A DNA stretch of 64,000 nucleotides, from contig JBBIVJ010000016.1 in NCBI GenBank assembly GCA_037439785.1, positions 1-64,000 on the forward strand, written 5' to 3'. A model generated the notes under the pieces. It saw only the letters and a program-made list of their open reading frames with translations, ran no database searches and was not told the origin of the DNA. This DNA comes from DSVZ01 sp037439785 (GTDB taxonomy: Bacteria > Verrucomicrobiota > Verrucomicrobiia > Limisphaerales > J093). Shown here piece after piece: positions 16,410-25,732 of this stretch (positions are counted from its first letter, which is position 1; every line of letters starts with the position of its first letter). The position numbers and the translations under genes are program-made.

Positions 16410-16704
16410 GGTGTGGTTGGCGGATTGCGGTGTGGCGGCGAAAATCCGTCCGGTGCTGGTCATCAGCGCGGCCTTCAAAGATTCGGACCGGGCGCTTGTC
16501 ACCGTGGTCCCGCACACCACAACACTGGTGGGGTCGGAATATGAAGTGGCCTTGCCGCTGCGGTGGCTCAAGCCCGGCGCCTTCAACATCCAGGCCACGT
16601 TTCCACTGGTCACGCCCCGTTTCATTCGTCAGCTCGGGGTTTTGAGTCAGGATCAACTCCGTCAGATCGAATCGGCCCTGAAACGCTGGCTGGGCCTAAC
16701 CTGA
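16387..16704 (+). CDS. PemK/MazF-family endoribonuclease toxin
   Basis: 105-aa toxin. RRGEVWLADCG at the N-terminus is the conserved RGEVWxxD strand of the MazF fold; RPVLVISAAF carries the RPVLVIS signature; VTVVPHTTT matches the V.P.T strand. MazF enzymes cut mRNA at short sequence motifs and are held inactive by the partner antitoxin. The gene overlaps the upstream small gene by 23 bp (ATG 16387). The pair is embedded inside a threonine-biosynthesis cluster, an odd site that suggests insertion between hom and thrC. Confidence 0.85.
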   Translation: MTIPRRGEVWLADCGVAAKIRPVLVISAAFKDSDRALVTVVPHTTTLVGSEYEVALPLRWLKPGAFNIQATFPLVTPRFIRQLGVLSQDQLRQIESALKRWLGLT

Positions 16705-16729
16705 ACGCGTCGTTGTCCCCCTGCCGCCC

Positions 16730-18100
16730 GTGCAAACCCCTCCGATCCTCTACCTCAGCACCAACGGCCAGGCACCGCCGGTCAGCCTGCGCGAAGCCCT
16801 GCTCGCCGGTCAGGCCCCCGACCGTGGCCTCTACCTGCCCACCGCGCTGCCCCGCTGGTCGTCGGCCGACCTCGCCGCCCTGGCCGACCGCCCTTACGCG
16901 GAAATCGCTGCCCACGTTCTCGCCCCCTTCACCGAAGGCCTGCTCACCCGCGACGAACTGGCCGCCTTGTGCGCGGAGGCCTACGACTTCGACGTGCCGC
17001 TGGAGCCGGTCGCCGGCCGCGCGCGGGTATTTGTGCTGCGACTGGACCGCGGCCCCACCGCGTCATTCAAGGATTTTGCCGCGCGTTTCATGGCCCGGCT
17101 CCTGGGCCGGATTGTCCGCGAAACGGGCCGGTCGCTGACCATCCTCACTGCCACCAGCGGCGACACCGGCTCAGCCGTGGCCCACGCCTTCCACGGCGTG
17201 GCGGGCATCCGGGTGATCGTGCTCTTTCCCCGCGAAGAGGTCAGCCCGCGCCAGCGCAAGCTCATGACCGTCCTGGGCGGCAACGTCCGCTGCGTGGCCC
17301 TTACCGGCAAGTTTGACGACTGCCAGGCGCTGGTGAAGCGGGCCTTTGCCGACCCCGCGCTGAAACATCTGCCGCTGTCCTCGGCCAACTCAATCAACAT
17401 CGGCCGGCTGCTGCCGCAAAGCGTGTACTACTTCCACGCGGCCGCGCGCGTGGCCACGCCGGGCGAGCCGGTGGTGTTCAGCGTACCCAGCGGCAATTTC
17501 GGCGACATGATGGGCGGTGTCCTCGCCGGGCGCATGGGCCTGCCGCTGCGCCGCCTGGTGGTGCCGGTGAACGAAAACGACGCCTTCCCGCGCTTCCTGG
17601 CCACGGGCCGGTACGAGAAAATCGAGCCCTCCCGCAACTGCCTTTCCAACGCCATGAACGTGGGGCAACCCAGCAACCTCGCCCGCCTGATCGCCCTCTA
17701 CGGCGGCCACCTCGACGAAACCGGCCGGCCGCACCGCGAGCCCGACCTCGCCGCCCTGCGCCGCGACCTGTTCAGCAGCTCGGTCTCCGACGCCCAAACG
17801 CTGGCCACCATGCGCGAGGCCTGGGCGCAGCACCGCCTCCTGCTCGAACCGCACGGCGCGGTGGGCTGGCGCGGCCTGCTCGATTACGAGGCCGCCGCCC
17901 CGCTCAACGGCGCCCCCGCCGTGGTGCTGGAAACGGCGCACCCGGCCAAGTTCCCCGAAGCCATCGAACGCGTGCTGGGTTTCAGTCCTGAAGTGCCGCC
18001 CGCCATCGCCCGCGCCGAGCAGGCCCCCGAGGATTACGCCACGCTCTCGCCGGACTACGACGCCTTCCGCGAGTACCTCCTGGCCGCGCACGCCTGGTGA
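16730..18100 (+). CDS. thrC: Threonine synthase
   Basis: PLP enzyme (456 aa) converting O-phosphohomoserine to threonine, the last step of the pathway begun by hom. PLP lysine K114 lies in RGPTASFKDFAARFMARLL. TATSGDTGSAVAHAF binds the PLP phosphate. VFSVPSGNFGDMMGGVLAGRMGL and NAMNVGQPSNLARL are class-specific. The N-terminal domain (APDRGLYLPTALPRWS) belongs to the long thrC subfamily of Gram-negative bacteria. The start is the GTG at 16730, 25 bp after the toxin stop. Its stop overlaps the next GTG (GTGA at 18097), so the downstream decarboxylase is translationally coupled. Confidence 0.95.
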   Translation: MQTPPILYLSTNGQAPPVSLREALLAGQAPDRGLYLPTALPRWSSADLAALADRPYAEIAAHVLAPFTEGLLTRDELAALCAEAYDFDVPLEPVAGRARVFVLRLDRGPTASFKDFAARFMARLLGRIVRETGRSLTILTATSGDTGSAVAHAFHGVAGIRVIVLFPREEVSPRQRKLMTVLGGNVRCVALTGKFDDCQALVKRAFADPALKHLPLSSANSINIGRLLPQSVYYFHAAARVATPGEPVVFSVPSGNFGDMMGGVLAGRMGLPLRRLVVPVNENDAFPRFLATGRYEKIEPSRNCLSNAMNVGQPSNLARLIALYGGHLDETGRPHREPDLAALRRDLFSSSVSDAQTLATMREAWAQHRLLLEPHGAVGWRGLLDYEAAAPLNGAPAVVLETAHPAKFPEAIERVLGFSPEVPPAIARAEQAPEDYATLSPDYDAFREYLLAAHAW

Positions 18101-19350
18101 ATCGCTCGACGTATCGTTCCCGCCGCGGGGCCCGGTCCCGCCCGGCACCGGCACGGGCGCGCTTTTGGCGGGCGCTGGTTGGCTCGCTGTTGGCGCGCGT
18201 GCCAAGCCCCTTTTACCTCTTCTCGGCCGCTCCCGTGGCCGCCGCGTTGCGAACCCTGGACCAGCACCTCGGCGGCCTGCCCGTGCGGCACTGGTTGTCC
18301 TGCAAGACCCAGCCGCTGCGGCCGCTGCTGGCCTGGTGGCGCCGCCAGGGCCGGCCGATCGAGGTGGTCAGCGAATTCGAGTTCCTGGCCGCCCGCGCCG
18401 AGGGGTTCGCCCCGGAACAAATCCTGGTCAACGGCCCGGCCAAGCACCACTGGCTGCCGCGGCACGCGCTGCGCGGCCTGGCCGTGAACCTGGACTCGCT
18501 GGCCGAAACCCGCATCCTGGCCCCGCTGGCGTGCGCGCGGGGTTGGCGGCTGGGGCTGCGCCTGAACACCCGCGCCGAGTTCGACCCCGAAGCGCCCGCC
18601 TGGCCCACCCAGTTCGGTTTGAGCCCTGCCGAGGCCCGCGCCGCCCTGCGGCACCTACGCGGGCTGGGCCTGGAGCCGGCGATTGTCCACTTCCACCTGC
18701 GCACCAACGTGCCCTCGGCCGCGGTGTACGCGCAGGCCCTGAACGAGGTGGCCGCGTTTTGCCAAGCGGCGCGCTGGTACCCGCGTTACGTGGATTGCGG
18801 CGGCGGCTGGCCCCCGGCCGGGGTCCGGGACCGGTCCGGCCGCGCGGTGGACGCCGCGTTTGACCCCGCGGCCGTGGCGCGGGCACTGGCGCACGTACGA
18901 CCCCGGTTTCCCGGACTGGAGGAGTTCTGGTGGGAAAACGGCCGCTGGCTCACCGCCGGGTCCGGCGTGCTGGTGGTGCGGGTGTTGGAGGCGAAGGAGC
19001 GCCGCGGCCGGCGCCATCTGATTTGCGACGGCGGCCGCACCCTGCATGCGCTGGTGGCGTTGTGGGAGGAGCACGACCTGCTGACCATCCCGGCCCGAAG
19101 GGGTCGCCAGGTGCCCACGACGGTGTGCGGTCCGACCTGCATGGCCTTTGACCAACTGGCACGCCGCCCCCTGCCGCAGTCCCTGCACCCCGGCGACCAC
19201 CTGGTCTGGCTGGACGCGGGCGCCTACCACCTGCCCTGGGAAACGCGGTTCTCGCACGGCCGGGCCGCGGTGTACTGGCACAACAGCCGCCGCGTCTGCC
19301 GGGTGCGGGCGGCGGAGCACTTCCAGGAATGGTGGGGGCAATGGAGCTGA
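18097..19350 (+). CDS. PLP-dependent group IV decarboxylase, LysA-like
   Basis: Alanine-racemase-fold decarboxylase of 417 aa. The N-terminal barrel has the PLP lysine (K70 in HWLSCKTQPLRPLLAW), VVSEFEFLAA, ILVNGPAKHH, IVHFHLRTN and YVDCGGGWP. The C-terminal sheet domain has CGPTCMAFDQLA and LVWLDAGAYHLPWETRF, corresponding to the active-site Cys and substrate-binding part of DAP/ornithine decarboxylases. Coupling to thrC suggests aspartate-family amino-acid metabolism, so diaminopimelate decarboxylase is a good guess. The sequence has diverged (no EPGR motif seen), and another L- or D-amino-acid substrate is possible. The first 30 residues are an Arg-rich extension, so a later start is possible. 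Confidence 0.75.
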   Translation: MNRSTYRSRRGARSRPAPARARFWRALVGSLLARVPSPFYLFSAAPVAAALRTLDQHLGGLPVRHWLSCKTQPLRPLLAWWRRQGRPIEVVSEFEFLAARAEGFAPEQILVNGPAKHHWLPRHALRGLAVNLDSLAETRILAPLACARGWRLGLRLNTRAEFDPEAPAWPTQFGLSPAEARAALRHLRGLGLEPAIVHFHLRTNVPSAAVYAQALNEVAAFCQAARWYPRYVDCGGGWPPAGVRDRSGRAVDAAFDPAAVARALAHVRPRFPGLEEFWWENGRWLTAGSGVLVVRVLEAKERRGRRHLICDGGRTLHALVALWEEHDLLTIPARRGRQVPTTVCGPTCMAFDQLARRPLPQSLHPGDHLVWLDAGAYHLPWETRFSHGRAAVYWHNSRRVCRVRAAEHFQEWWGQWS

Positions 19351-19445
19351 GCCGGTGCGGTTTCTCCCGCCCGGTCTGCGGCCGGCGACCCGCCCTTCCC
19401 CGTTGCGTCAGGCAGGGTTTGGCCCATCCTTGAGCGCGACTTGTC

Positions 19446-21275
19446 ATGGCCGAGACCGCCAAACACAACTACGACGAGAGCAAGATCAAAACGTTGTCTT
19501 CGCTCGAGCACATCCGGTTGCGCACCGGCATGTACATCGGGCGCCTGGGTACCGGGACGCACTACGACGACGGCATCTACGTGCTGCTCAAGGAGGTCCT
19601 GGATAACGCGGTGGACGAGTACATCATGGGGTTCGGCCGGGAGGTGCGCCTCCAGATCGAAGGCCCGCGCGTGTGCGTGCGCGACTTCGGCCGGGGCATC
19701 CCGCTGGGCAAGGTGGTCGAGTGCGTTTCCACCATCAACACCGGCGCCAAGTACAACGACGACGTGTTCCAGTTCAGCGTGGGCCTCAACGGCGTCGGCA
19801 CCAAGGCGGTCAACGCGCTCTCGCGCCGGTTCGTGGTCCGCAGCCACCGCGAGGGGCGGTTTGTCGAGGCGGTCTTCCAGCAGGGCCGGCTCAGGAAACA
19901 GACCGAGGGCCGGACCGGGGAACCGGATGGCACGCTGGTCGAGTTCGAGCCCGACCCGGAAATCTTCAAGGAATTCGAGTTCCGGCCCGAGCACGTCGAG
20001 CGGCGGCTGCGCCATTACAGCTACCTGAACACCGGCCTGCGCCTGGTGTGCAACGGCCGCACCTTCCACTCCCGCCTGGGCCTGCTGGACCTCATCCTCG
20101 AGGACCTGCGCGCGGACGGCAGCGAGCCGATTTACCCGCCGCTGCATTACACGACCCGGACCCTCGAGTTCTGCTTTACCCACACCCACTCGCGCTACGG
20201 CGAGACCTTCTACAGCTTCGTCAACGGCCAGTACACCAGCGACGGCGGCACGCACCTGAGCGCCTTCCGCGAGGGCCTGCTCAAGGCGGTCAACGAGTAC
20301 GCCGGCAAGGCGTACGAGGGCGACGACGTCCGCGAGGCAATGGTCGGCGCCATCGCTATCCGGCTCAAAAACCCCGTCTTCGAGTCGCAAACCAAAAACA
20401 AGCTCGGCAACACGGAAATCCGCACCGAACTGGTCAACAAGGTCCGCGAGGAGTTGCTTCAGTTCTTCGGCCGCAACAAGCCCATCGCCGAGCAAATCCT
20501 GGCCAAGGCCGAGGACACCCGCCAGCTCCGCCGCGAACTGCAGGAAGTGAAAAAGCTGGCCCGCGAACGCGCCCGGTCCATCAGCCTGCGCATCCCCCAG
20601 CTCAAGGACTGTCGGCAACACTACGACAAGCGGCGGGACAAGGGCCGGGGCACCATGCTCTTGCTCTGCGAGGGCCAGTCCGCCGCCGGCTCGATCACCA
20701 GTTGCCGCGACGTCAACACCCAGGCCGTCTTCGTGCTGCGGGGCAAACCGCTCAACGTCTGGGACCTGAAGCGCGACGTCATGTACAAGAACGACGAACT
20801 CTACAACCTCATGCAGGCCCTCCACATCGAGGACAGCCTCGACGGCCTGCGCTACGAAAAGGTCATCCTGGCCACCGACGCCGACGTGGACGGCCTGCAC
20901 ATCCGCAATCTGCTCATCACCTACTTCTACCGGTTCTTCGAGCAACTGGTCCACGACGGCCACCTCTACGTGCTGGAGACGCCGCTGTTCCGCGTGCGCC
21001 ACAAGGAACGCACGCTCTACTGCTACAGCAAGGCCGAGCGCGACGCTGCCGTGAAGGAGCTCGGCGGCAAGCCGGAGATCACCCGCTTCAAGGGCCTGGG
21101 GGAGATCAGCCCCAGGGAGTTTGCGCAGTTCATCGGCCCGGAGATGCGGCTGAGCCGCGTCGAGTACGCCCCGAAACCCGAGGCCACTCCCATCCTGGAC
21201 TTTTACATGGGCAAGAACACCCCCGAGCGCCGCGACTACATCATGGAGCGCCTGGTCGTGCCGGCCGAGGAGTGA
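19446..21275 (+). CDS. parE: DNA topoisomerase IV/gyrase B-type subunit
   Basis: ATPase subunit of a type IIA topoisomerase, 609 aa. GHKL ATPase: LEHIRLRTGMYIG, EVLDNAVDEYIMG, VRDFGRGIPLGK, FSVGLNGVGTKAVNALS. Transducer: GGTHLSAFREGLLKAVN and QTKNKLGN. TOPRIM: LLLCEGQSAAGSI (E409) and ATDADVDGLHIRNLL (D478, D480, D482). C-terminal RFKGLGE. The length without the long gyrase insert, and QTKNKL, resemble Bacteroidetes-type ParE. No parC/gyrA partner is in the window; the downstream neighbour is convergent. Confidence 0.88.
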   Translation: MAETAKHNYDESKIKTLSSLEHIRLRTGMYIGRLGTGTHYDDGIYVLLKEVLDNAVDEYIMGFGREVRLQIEGPRVCVRDFGRGIPLGKVVECVSTINTGAKYNDDVFQFSVGLNGVGTKAVNALSRRFVVRSHREGRFVEAVFQQGRLRKQTEGRTGEPDGTLVEFEPDPEIFKEFEFRPEHVERRLRHYSYLNTGLRLVCNGRTFHSRLGLLDLILEDLRADGSEPIYPPLHYTTRTLEFCFTHTHSRYGETFYSFVNGQYTSDGGTHLSAFREGLLKAVNEYAGKAYEGDDVREAMVGAIAIRLKNPVFESQTKNKLGNTEIRTELVNKVREELLQFFGRNKPIAEQILAKAEDTRQLRRELQEVKKLARERARSISLRIPQLKDCRQHYDKRRDKGRGTMLLLCEGQSAAGSITSCRDVNTQAVFVLRGKPLNVWDLKRDVMYKNDELYNLMQALHIEDSLDGLRYEKVILATDADVDGLHIRNLLITYFYRFFEQLVHDGHLYVLETPLFRVRHKERTLYCYSKAERDAAVKELGGKPEITRFKGLGEISPREFAQFIGPEMRLSRVEYAPKPEATPILDFYMGKNTPERRDYIMERLVVPAEE

Positions 21276-21577
21276 GCGCGGTCCTCCCCGCCCGGCTCGT
21301 TGCGCTGCGTTGCCCCGCCCGGGACAGTGGGACGGCGATTCCAGCGGCTGTGCCGCCTCTCCCCTGCGGAAAGGAAGGCGCTCCACTGCGGGCTCGGTTC
21401 CCCGGCCCGCCTCGATCCCAGGGACCTCGAAGCCCAGCAGCCGGGGGCTGTACGGGCCGGCTGGGGAACGGGGGTCAGGCAAAGGGTCAGCGAGACCGGC
21501 CTTGGGCCACCGCCGACCCGCCGCCGCAGAAACAGTGTCTTACCTGAAGGGGCAGAAACCCGGCCGACGCGCCAAAC
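21276..21577. other. Convergent intergenic region after parE
   Basis: This 302-bp stretch lies between two converging genes. I see no gene, tRNA or clear terminator; open frames across it are GC-driven and have no family resemblance. Confidence 0.4.
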
Positions 21578-23518
21578 CTACTTCCAGCCCGGGTACTCCC
21601 GCGGCGGTGCGAAATGGGCCAGGAAACCGCCCCCGGCGGGCAGGGTGATCACCAGCCGGCCGTCTGCGGGCGCGGGCCGCCCGGCTTCGATCCGATACTC
21701 GTGCCGCGCCTCGCCCTCGCGGTAGGCGGTCATCACCCGGCCGCCCAGCTCCAGCCCGCCCAGGTCCAGGTCCAGCGTCCGCGTCTCGGGCCGGCAATTG
21801 AGCACCGCCACGTACCACGCCTCGCCCTTGCGCCGGGCCAGGATGACCGTCTCGCCGATCACCGACCCCGCCAGCACGCGCGTCTCGTCCCACGTCACCG
21901 GCACGGTGCGCACGAAGTGCAACCAGGGGCTGTCCCGGTAGGCCTCGGGGTTGTCCGGCCAGCACAGAAACGGCGAACTGAAGACTACTACCGCGGCCAT
22001 CTGGAAGACCGGGGTGGTGTTCTTCAGGTGCCGCGCCTGCAGGTAGCCGGGCAGGAAGTCGGCGTGGCCCACCGCCAGGCGCGTGAACGGCAGCGCCCCG
22101 TAGTGGGACAAGGGCAGCACGTCCCACAACACGTACTCCTGCTCGCGCAGGCCCTCGCGGGTAATCTCGTTGGGCCAGGTGCGCGCCTCGCCGGTGGGTT
22201 TGTTCGCCCCGTGGAAGTTGACCAGCAACTGATGCTGCGCGGCGCGGCGCAGCAGGTCCTCGTACGCTTCAATCGTCGCCCGGCTCTCGGAGTTGAAAAA
22301 ATCAATCTTCACCCCCTTCACGCCGGCCTTCTGGCATTCGCGGAAAAACTCCTCGCGCGCCTCGGGGGTGGTCAGCCCGGGGCTGTCGTCGCGGCCCTCG
22401 GGGAAGGCGTGCCAGAGCACGATGCCCACCCCACGACCGGCGGCGTAGCGGACCAGCTCGGCCGCGCGGGCCCACACGTCGCCACCGTCCTTGAGCCAGC
22501 CCCAGCGCTCGCTGCGCCAGCCGGCATCCACCAGCAGGTACTCGCAGCCGGTGTCGGCGGCGAGGTCCACGAACCACTTTTGCCGCTCCCACTGAGCGCC
22601 GTCGTTGCCGAAGACCATCCACGTGCAGGGGGCCTTGCCGGGCCGCAACCAGGACGTGTTCGGCCCTTCGGGAAACAGCGCCGGGTCCGGCGGCTCATTC
22701 AGGGCGGCGATGACGTCGCTGTTGACCAGGCCGTTGAGGTCACGGCACAGCACGATCACCCGCCAGGGGGACACGATTTCGCCCACGTGCGTCCACCCTT
22801 CGGGATCGTCCTCGAAGGCGGCGCGGAACCGGCCCCCGCCTTCGGGTCGGAGCGTGAGGCCGCTGTAGCGGAACAGCGCCGCTTCGGAGATCAGCCCGTA
22901 GGTGCCGTCGGGGTACACGACCGTCACCGGCGGGCCGAGGTGGGTGGGGCGGGTCTGTCCGTCCACCGTTTCCTCGAGCAGCACCGCGTCGGCGCGCACG
23001 GCGTGGTATTCCCCTTCGTAGTCGTCGGTGTCGGTCTGCACCCACAACGTGGCCGCGGGCGGCACGTGCCAGGTCGTGGTCTCGCCCCGGAGATGGCGCG
23101 GACCCTCGCCCGGCACGCGGTAGCGGAAGGCGGCACCGTCGTTGAACACCCGCACCTCCAGCGTCCAGGCCGGTGCGCCGTCGGTGGGGCGCATCGGGAT
23201 GATGGCCGCGGTGCAATGGTTGGTGGCCTGCGCTTTCCCGCCGCGCCAGGGGAACGTTTCCCACACCTGCCGGGTCGTGGCGGGGTCCGGCTCCCCCCCC
23301 GCGCCGAGGTCGCGGCCGCCCACGACCACGCCGAGCCGGCCCGGTGCAAGCCGTTCCCCGTTGAAGGCGTCCACGGTGTAAATCAAGTGGCCGGCCGCGT
23401 CGGCTTCGACCCGGAAACGCACCGCCGCATCCGGGCTGCGGATGTCCACCGGTTCACCGCCCCGCGCCATCGCGCTCCCCAGGGCGGCTCCCACGAGCAA
23501 GAAAACCAAGCCGCGCAT
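21578..23518 (-). CDS. Glycoside hydrolase family 97 (alpha-glucosidase/galactosidase)
   Basis: Secreted 646-aa GH97 enzyme. A signal peptide starts at ATG 23518 (MRGLVFLLVGAALGSAMA). The N-terminal beta-sandwich has ALRFRV-type strands and FPWRGGKAQATNH; the catalytic barrel has YLLVDAGWRSERWGWL, GVGIVLWHAF, GVKGVKIDFFNSESR and LVNFHGANKPTGEART. NEITREGLREQEYV carries a conserved acid-base Glu. The Asp in VKIDFF lies where retaining GH97 enzymes have their nucleophile; inverting SusB-type enzymes lack it. A retaining alpha-galactosidase-like activity is therefore inferred. An upstream in-frame ATG (23650) would overlap deoC and spoil the signal peptide. It is divergent from deoC by about 120 bp. 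Confidence 0.88.
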   Translation of the reverse strand: MRGLVFLLVGAALGSAMARGGEPVDIRSPDAAVRFRVEADAAGHLIYTVDAFNGERLAPGRLGVVVGGRDLGAGGEPDPATTRQVWETFPWRGGKAQATNHCTAAIIPMRPTDGAPAWTLEVRVFNDGAAFRYRVPGEGPRHLRGETTTWHVPPAATLWVQTDTDDYEGEYHAVRADAVLLEETVDGQTRPTHLGPPVTVVYPDGTYGLISEAALFRYSGLTLRPEGGGRFRAAFEDDPEGWTHVGEIVSPWRVIVLCRDLNGLVNSDVIAALNEPPDPALFPEGPNTSWLRPGKAPCTWMVFGNDGAQWERQKWFVDLAADTGCEYLLVDAGWRSERWGWLKDGGDVWARAAELVRYAAGRGVGIVLWHAFPEGRDDSPGLTTPEAREEFFRECQKAGVKGVKIDFFNSESRATIEAYEDLLRRAAQHQLLVNFHGANKPTGEARTWPNEITREGLREQEYVLWDVLPLSHYGALPFTRLAVGHADFLPGYLQARHLKNTTPVFQMAAVVVFSSPFLCWPDNPEAYRDSPWLHFVRTVPVTWDETRVLAGSVIGETVILARRKGEAWYVAVLNCRPETRTLDLDLGGLELGGRVMTAYREGEARHEYRIEAGRPAPADGRLVITLPAGGGFLAHFAPPREYPGWK

Positions 23519-23639
23519 CAGCCGGGTATCGCTCGCCGCCCGGCCGGTGTCAACGTCGCTTATCCCCGGCCGTTCCCCCACCGCGGCGGGCCATTTCGCG
23601 CGTTGCCGGGCCGGGGGCGTTGCGCCTACCCTGCCCACC

Positions 23640-24440
23640 ATGAAGTACACCTACGAGGAACTGGCGGGCATGGTGGACCATTCGCTGCTCCACCCCACCC
23701 TCACCGACGCCGAGTTGGACGAGGGCTGCCGCCTGGCCGCGCGTTACCGGGTCGCCTCGGTCTGCATCAAACCCTACGCCGTGCGCCGCGCCGCCGAACT
23801 GCTCCGCGGCACCGGCGTGCGCGTGGGCTGCGTGGTCGGCTTCCCGCACGGCAGCGCCACCACCGAGGTCAAACGCTACGAGAGCGAAGTCGCCTGCCGC
23901 GACGGCGCCGAGGAAATTGACATGGTCCTCAACCTCGGCAAGGCCCTCTCCGGCGACTGGGACTACGTCGAACAGGACATCCGCGCCGTGTGCGAGGAAG
24001 CCCACCGCCACGGCGCCCGGGTCAAGGTCATCCTCGAAACCGACTACCTCGCCCAGGGCGGCGCCGGCCTGAGCGGCGACGACCTCAAGCGCCGGCTCTG
24101 CCAGATTTGCGAACGCGCCGGCGCCGACTGGGTCAAGACCAGCACCGGCTACGGCTTCGTGAAACAACCCGACGGCACCTACAACTACCGCGGCGCCACC
24201 GCACACGACCTGGCCCTGATGCGCGCCGCCTGCTCGCCGCGCGTACAGGTCAAGGCCGCCGGCGGCGTGCGCGACCTGGATGGGCTCATCAAGGTACGCG
24301 ACCTGGGCGCCAGCCGCTGCGGCGCCAGCGCCACCGCCGCCATCCTCGAGGAATACCGCCGCCGCGCGGCCGCCGAACGCTCCGGCAACCCGCCCCCGGC
24401 AACCGCGGGCGCGGCGCACCTCGGCACGGGCGGTTACTGA
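23640..24440 (+). CDS. deoC: Deoxyribose-phosphate aldolase
   Basis: Class I aldolase (266 aa) splitting 2-deoxyribose-5-phosphate into glyceraldehyde-3-phosphate and acetaldehyde in nucleoside salvage. Seen: VDHSLLHPTLTDAEL at the N-terminus, VASVCIKPYAV, CVVGFPHGSATTEVK, GAEEIDMVLNLGKAL, ARVKVILETDYL, ADWVKTSTGYGF (Schiff-base Lys in KTSTGF-type motif) and VQVKAAGGVRDLDGL. It begins at ATG 23640. The Pro/Ala-rich tail (about 20 residues) is beyond the family core. The next gene starts 39 bp downstream. Confidence 0.95.
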   Translation: MKYTYEELAGMVDHSLLHPTLTDAELDEGCRLAARYRVASVCIKPYAVRRAAELLRGTGVRVGCVVGFPHGSATTEVKRYESEVACRDGAEEIDMVLNLGKALSGDWDYVEQDIRAVCEEAHRHGARVKVILETDYLAQGGAGLSGDDLKRRLCQICERAGADWVKTSTGYGFVKQPDGTYNYRGATAHDLALMRAACSPRVQVKAAGGVRDLDGLIKVRDLGASRCGASATAAILEEYRRRAAAERSGNPPPATAGAAHLGTGGY

Positions 24441-24479
24441 ACTCCGCCGGGGCGCCGGCCCACGACCCTGCTCACGACC

Positions 24480-25721
24480 ATGCCGACTCCGCTTGTCCTG
24501 CCGACCATGAACGAAACCACTCGCTACCTCCAGTCGGTCTCCGATGCCCGCCCCATCGAGGTGGCCACGCTGGTCAACTGCCTGCTGATTGACGCCGTCC
24601 GCGCCGAGGCCAGCGACATCCACATCGAGCCGTGGGAAAGCACCATCGTCGTGCGCCTGCGCCTGGCCGGCGTGCTCCAGGAACTGGCCCACCTGCCCCT
24701 GGACCTCATGGACAAGCTGGCCGGCCGCATCAAGGTCATGGCCAATCTGATCTCCTACCAGACCGACCTGCCCCAGGAAGGCCACGTCCCCGCCAGCCCC
24801 GAACTGGGCGGCGTTGAACTGCGCGTCTCGGTCTTCCCCACCGTGCGCGGGGAAAAAATCGTCGTCCGCATCTTCGACCCGCGGAACCGCAGCTTTGACC
24901 TGGCCGGCCTGGGCTTCGAAGAGGACACGCTCCACACCTTGGTGCGGCTGCTGGCGAAGCCCAACGGCCTGATCCTGCTCACCGGCCCCACCGGCTCGGG
25001 CAAGACCACCGCCATCTACGCCGCCCTCACCCACCTGGTCAACCGGTACGGACCCACCATCTCGATCAGCACGGTCGAGGATCCCGTCGAGTTCCACCTC
25101 CCCATGGTCAGCCAGGCGCAGATCAACCCCCACAAGGAATTCACCTATCCCCGCGCCCTGCGCTCGCTCATGCGCCAGGACCCGCAGGTAATCATGATCG
25201 GCGAAATCCGCGACCCCGAGACCGCCGCCATCGCCGTCCAGGCCGGTCTGACCGGTCACCTGGTCATCAGCACCATCCACGCCGGCAGCACCGCCGGGGT
25301 CTTTGCCCGGCTCATCAACATGGACATCGAACCGTTCCTGCTGGCCTCGGCCCTGAGCGGCGTACTCGGCCTGCGCCTGATCCGGACCGTCTGCCCCCAC
25401 TGCGCCCAGGCGGTCGAACCGGACTCCGCCCTCCAAAAGGCCGTTCCCCCGGAAGCCCTGGCCCAGGCCGCGCTGCGCCGCGGCAGCGGCTGCCCTGCCT
25501 GCCTGAACACCGGCTACAACGGCCGCTCGGCCCTCACCGAAATGCTCGTGGTGGACGAGGTCCTGCGCGAGGCCATCCTCCAAAAAATGCCCACCCGCTC
25601 GCTCCAGCAGGTGGCCATCCAACAGGGTATGCCCACCCTCTGGCAAAACGGCCTGCGCCGTGTCCTCAAGGGCGAAACCACCTTCGAGGAAATCCTCCGC
25701 GTCCTGGCCGCGGACTTCTGA
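24480..25721 (+). CDS. GspE/PilB/PilT-family secretion ATPase
   Basis: Type II/IV secretion ATPase (413 aa). The usual N-terminal MshEN/N1 domain is missing; the protein starts with the N2 domain (EASDIHIEPWESTIVVRLR). ATPase core: ILLTGPTGSGKTTAIYAAL (Walker A, about 169-176), STVEDPVEFHL (Asp box), LMRQDPQVIMIGEIRDPETA (Walker B), TGHLVISTIHAGSTAG (His box). A zinc tetracysteine is formed by CPHCAQA and CPACLNTG. Shortness points to a PilT/PilU-like or pilus-assembly role, but the Cys motif is GspE/PilB-like. It stands apart from the 50-63 kb gsp locus, with no pilus genes beside it. Confidence 0.85.
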   Translation: MPTPLVLPTMNETTRYLQSVSDARPIEVATLVNCLLIDAVRAEASDIHIEPWESTIVVRLRLAGVLQELAHLPLDLMDKLAGRIKVMANLISYQTDLPQEGHVPASPELGGVELRVSVFPTVRGEKIVVRIFDPRNRSFDLAGLGFEEDTLHTLVRLLAKPNGLILLTGPTGSGKTTAIYAALTHLVNRYGPTISISTVEDPVEFHLPMVSQAQINPHKEFTYPRALRSLMRQDPQVIMIGEIRDPETAAIAVQAGLTGHLVISTIHAGSTAGVFARLINMDIEPFLLASALSGVLGLRLIRTVCPHCAQAVEPDSALQKAVPPEALAQAALRRGSGCPACLNTGYNGRSALTEMLVVDEVLREAILQKMPTRSLQQVAIQQGMPTLWQNGLRRVLKGETTFEEILRVLAADF

Positions 25722-25732
25722 GCCGCTCCGCC

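Noticed and set aside
14643..16625. A 660-codon minus-strand frame opposite hom and the toxin pair
   Set aside because: It covers several conserved plus-strand genes and reads as GC-driven shadow sequence.
21276..21577. tRNA or small RNA between parE and the GH97 gene
   Set aside because: No cloverleaf or T-loop sequence (GTTCGANTC-like in the right frame) could be found.
24157..24175. A parS-like half site (cgtgaaac) near deoC
   Set aside because: Only one arm is present, inside the deoC coding sequence; the matching half is missing.
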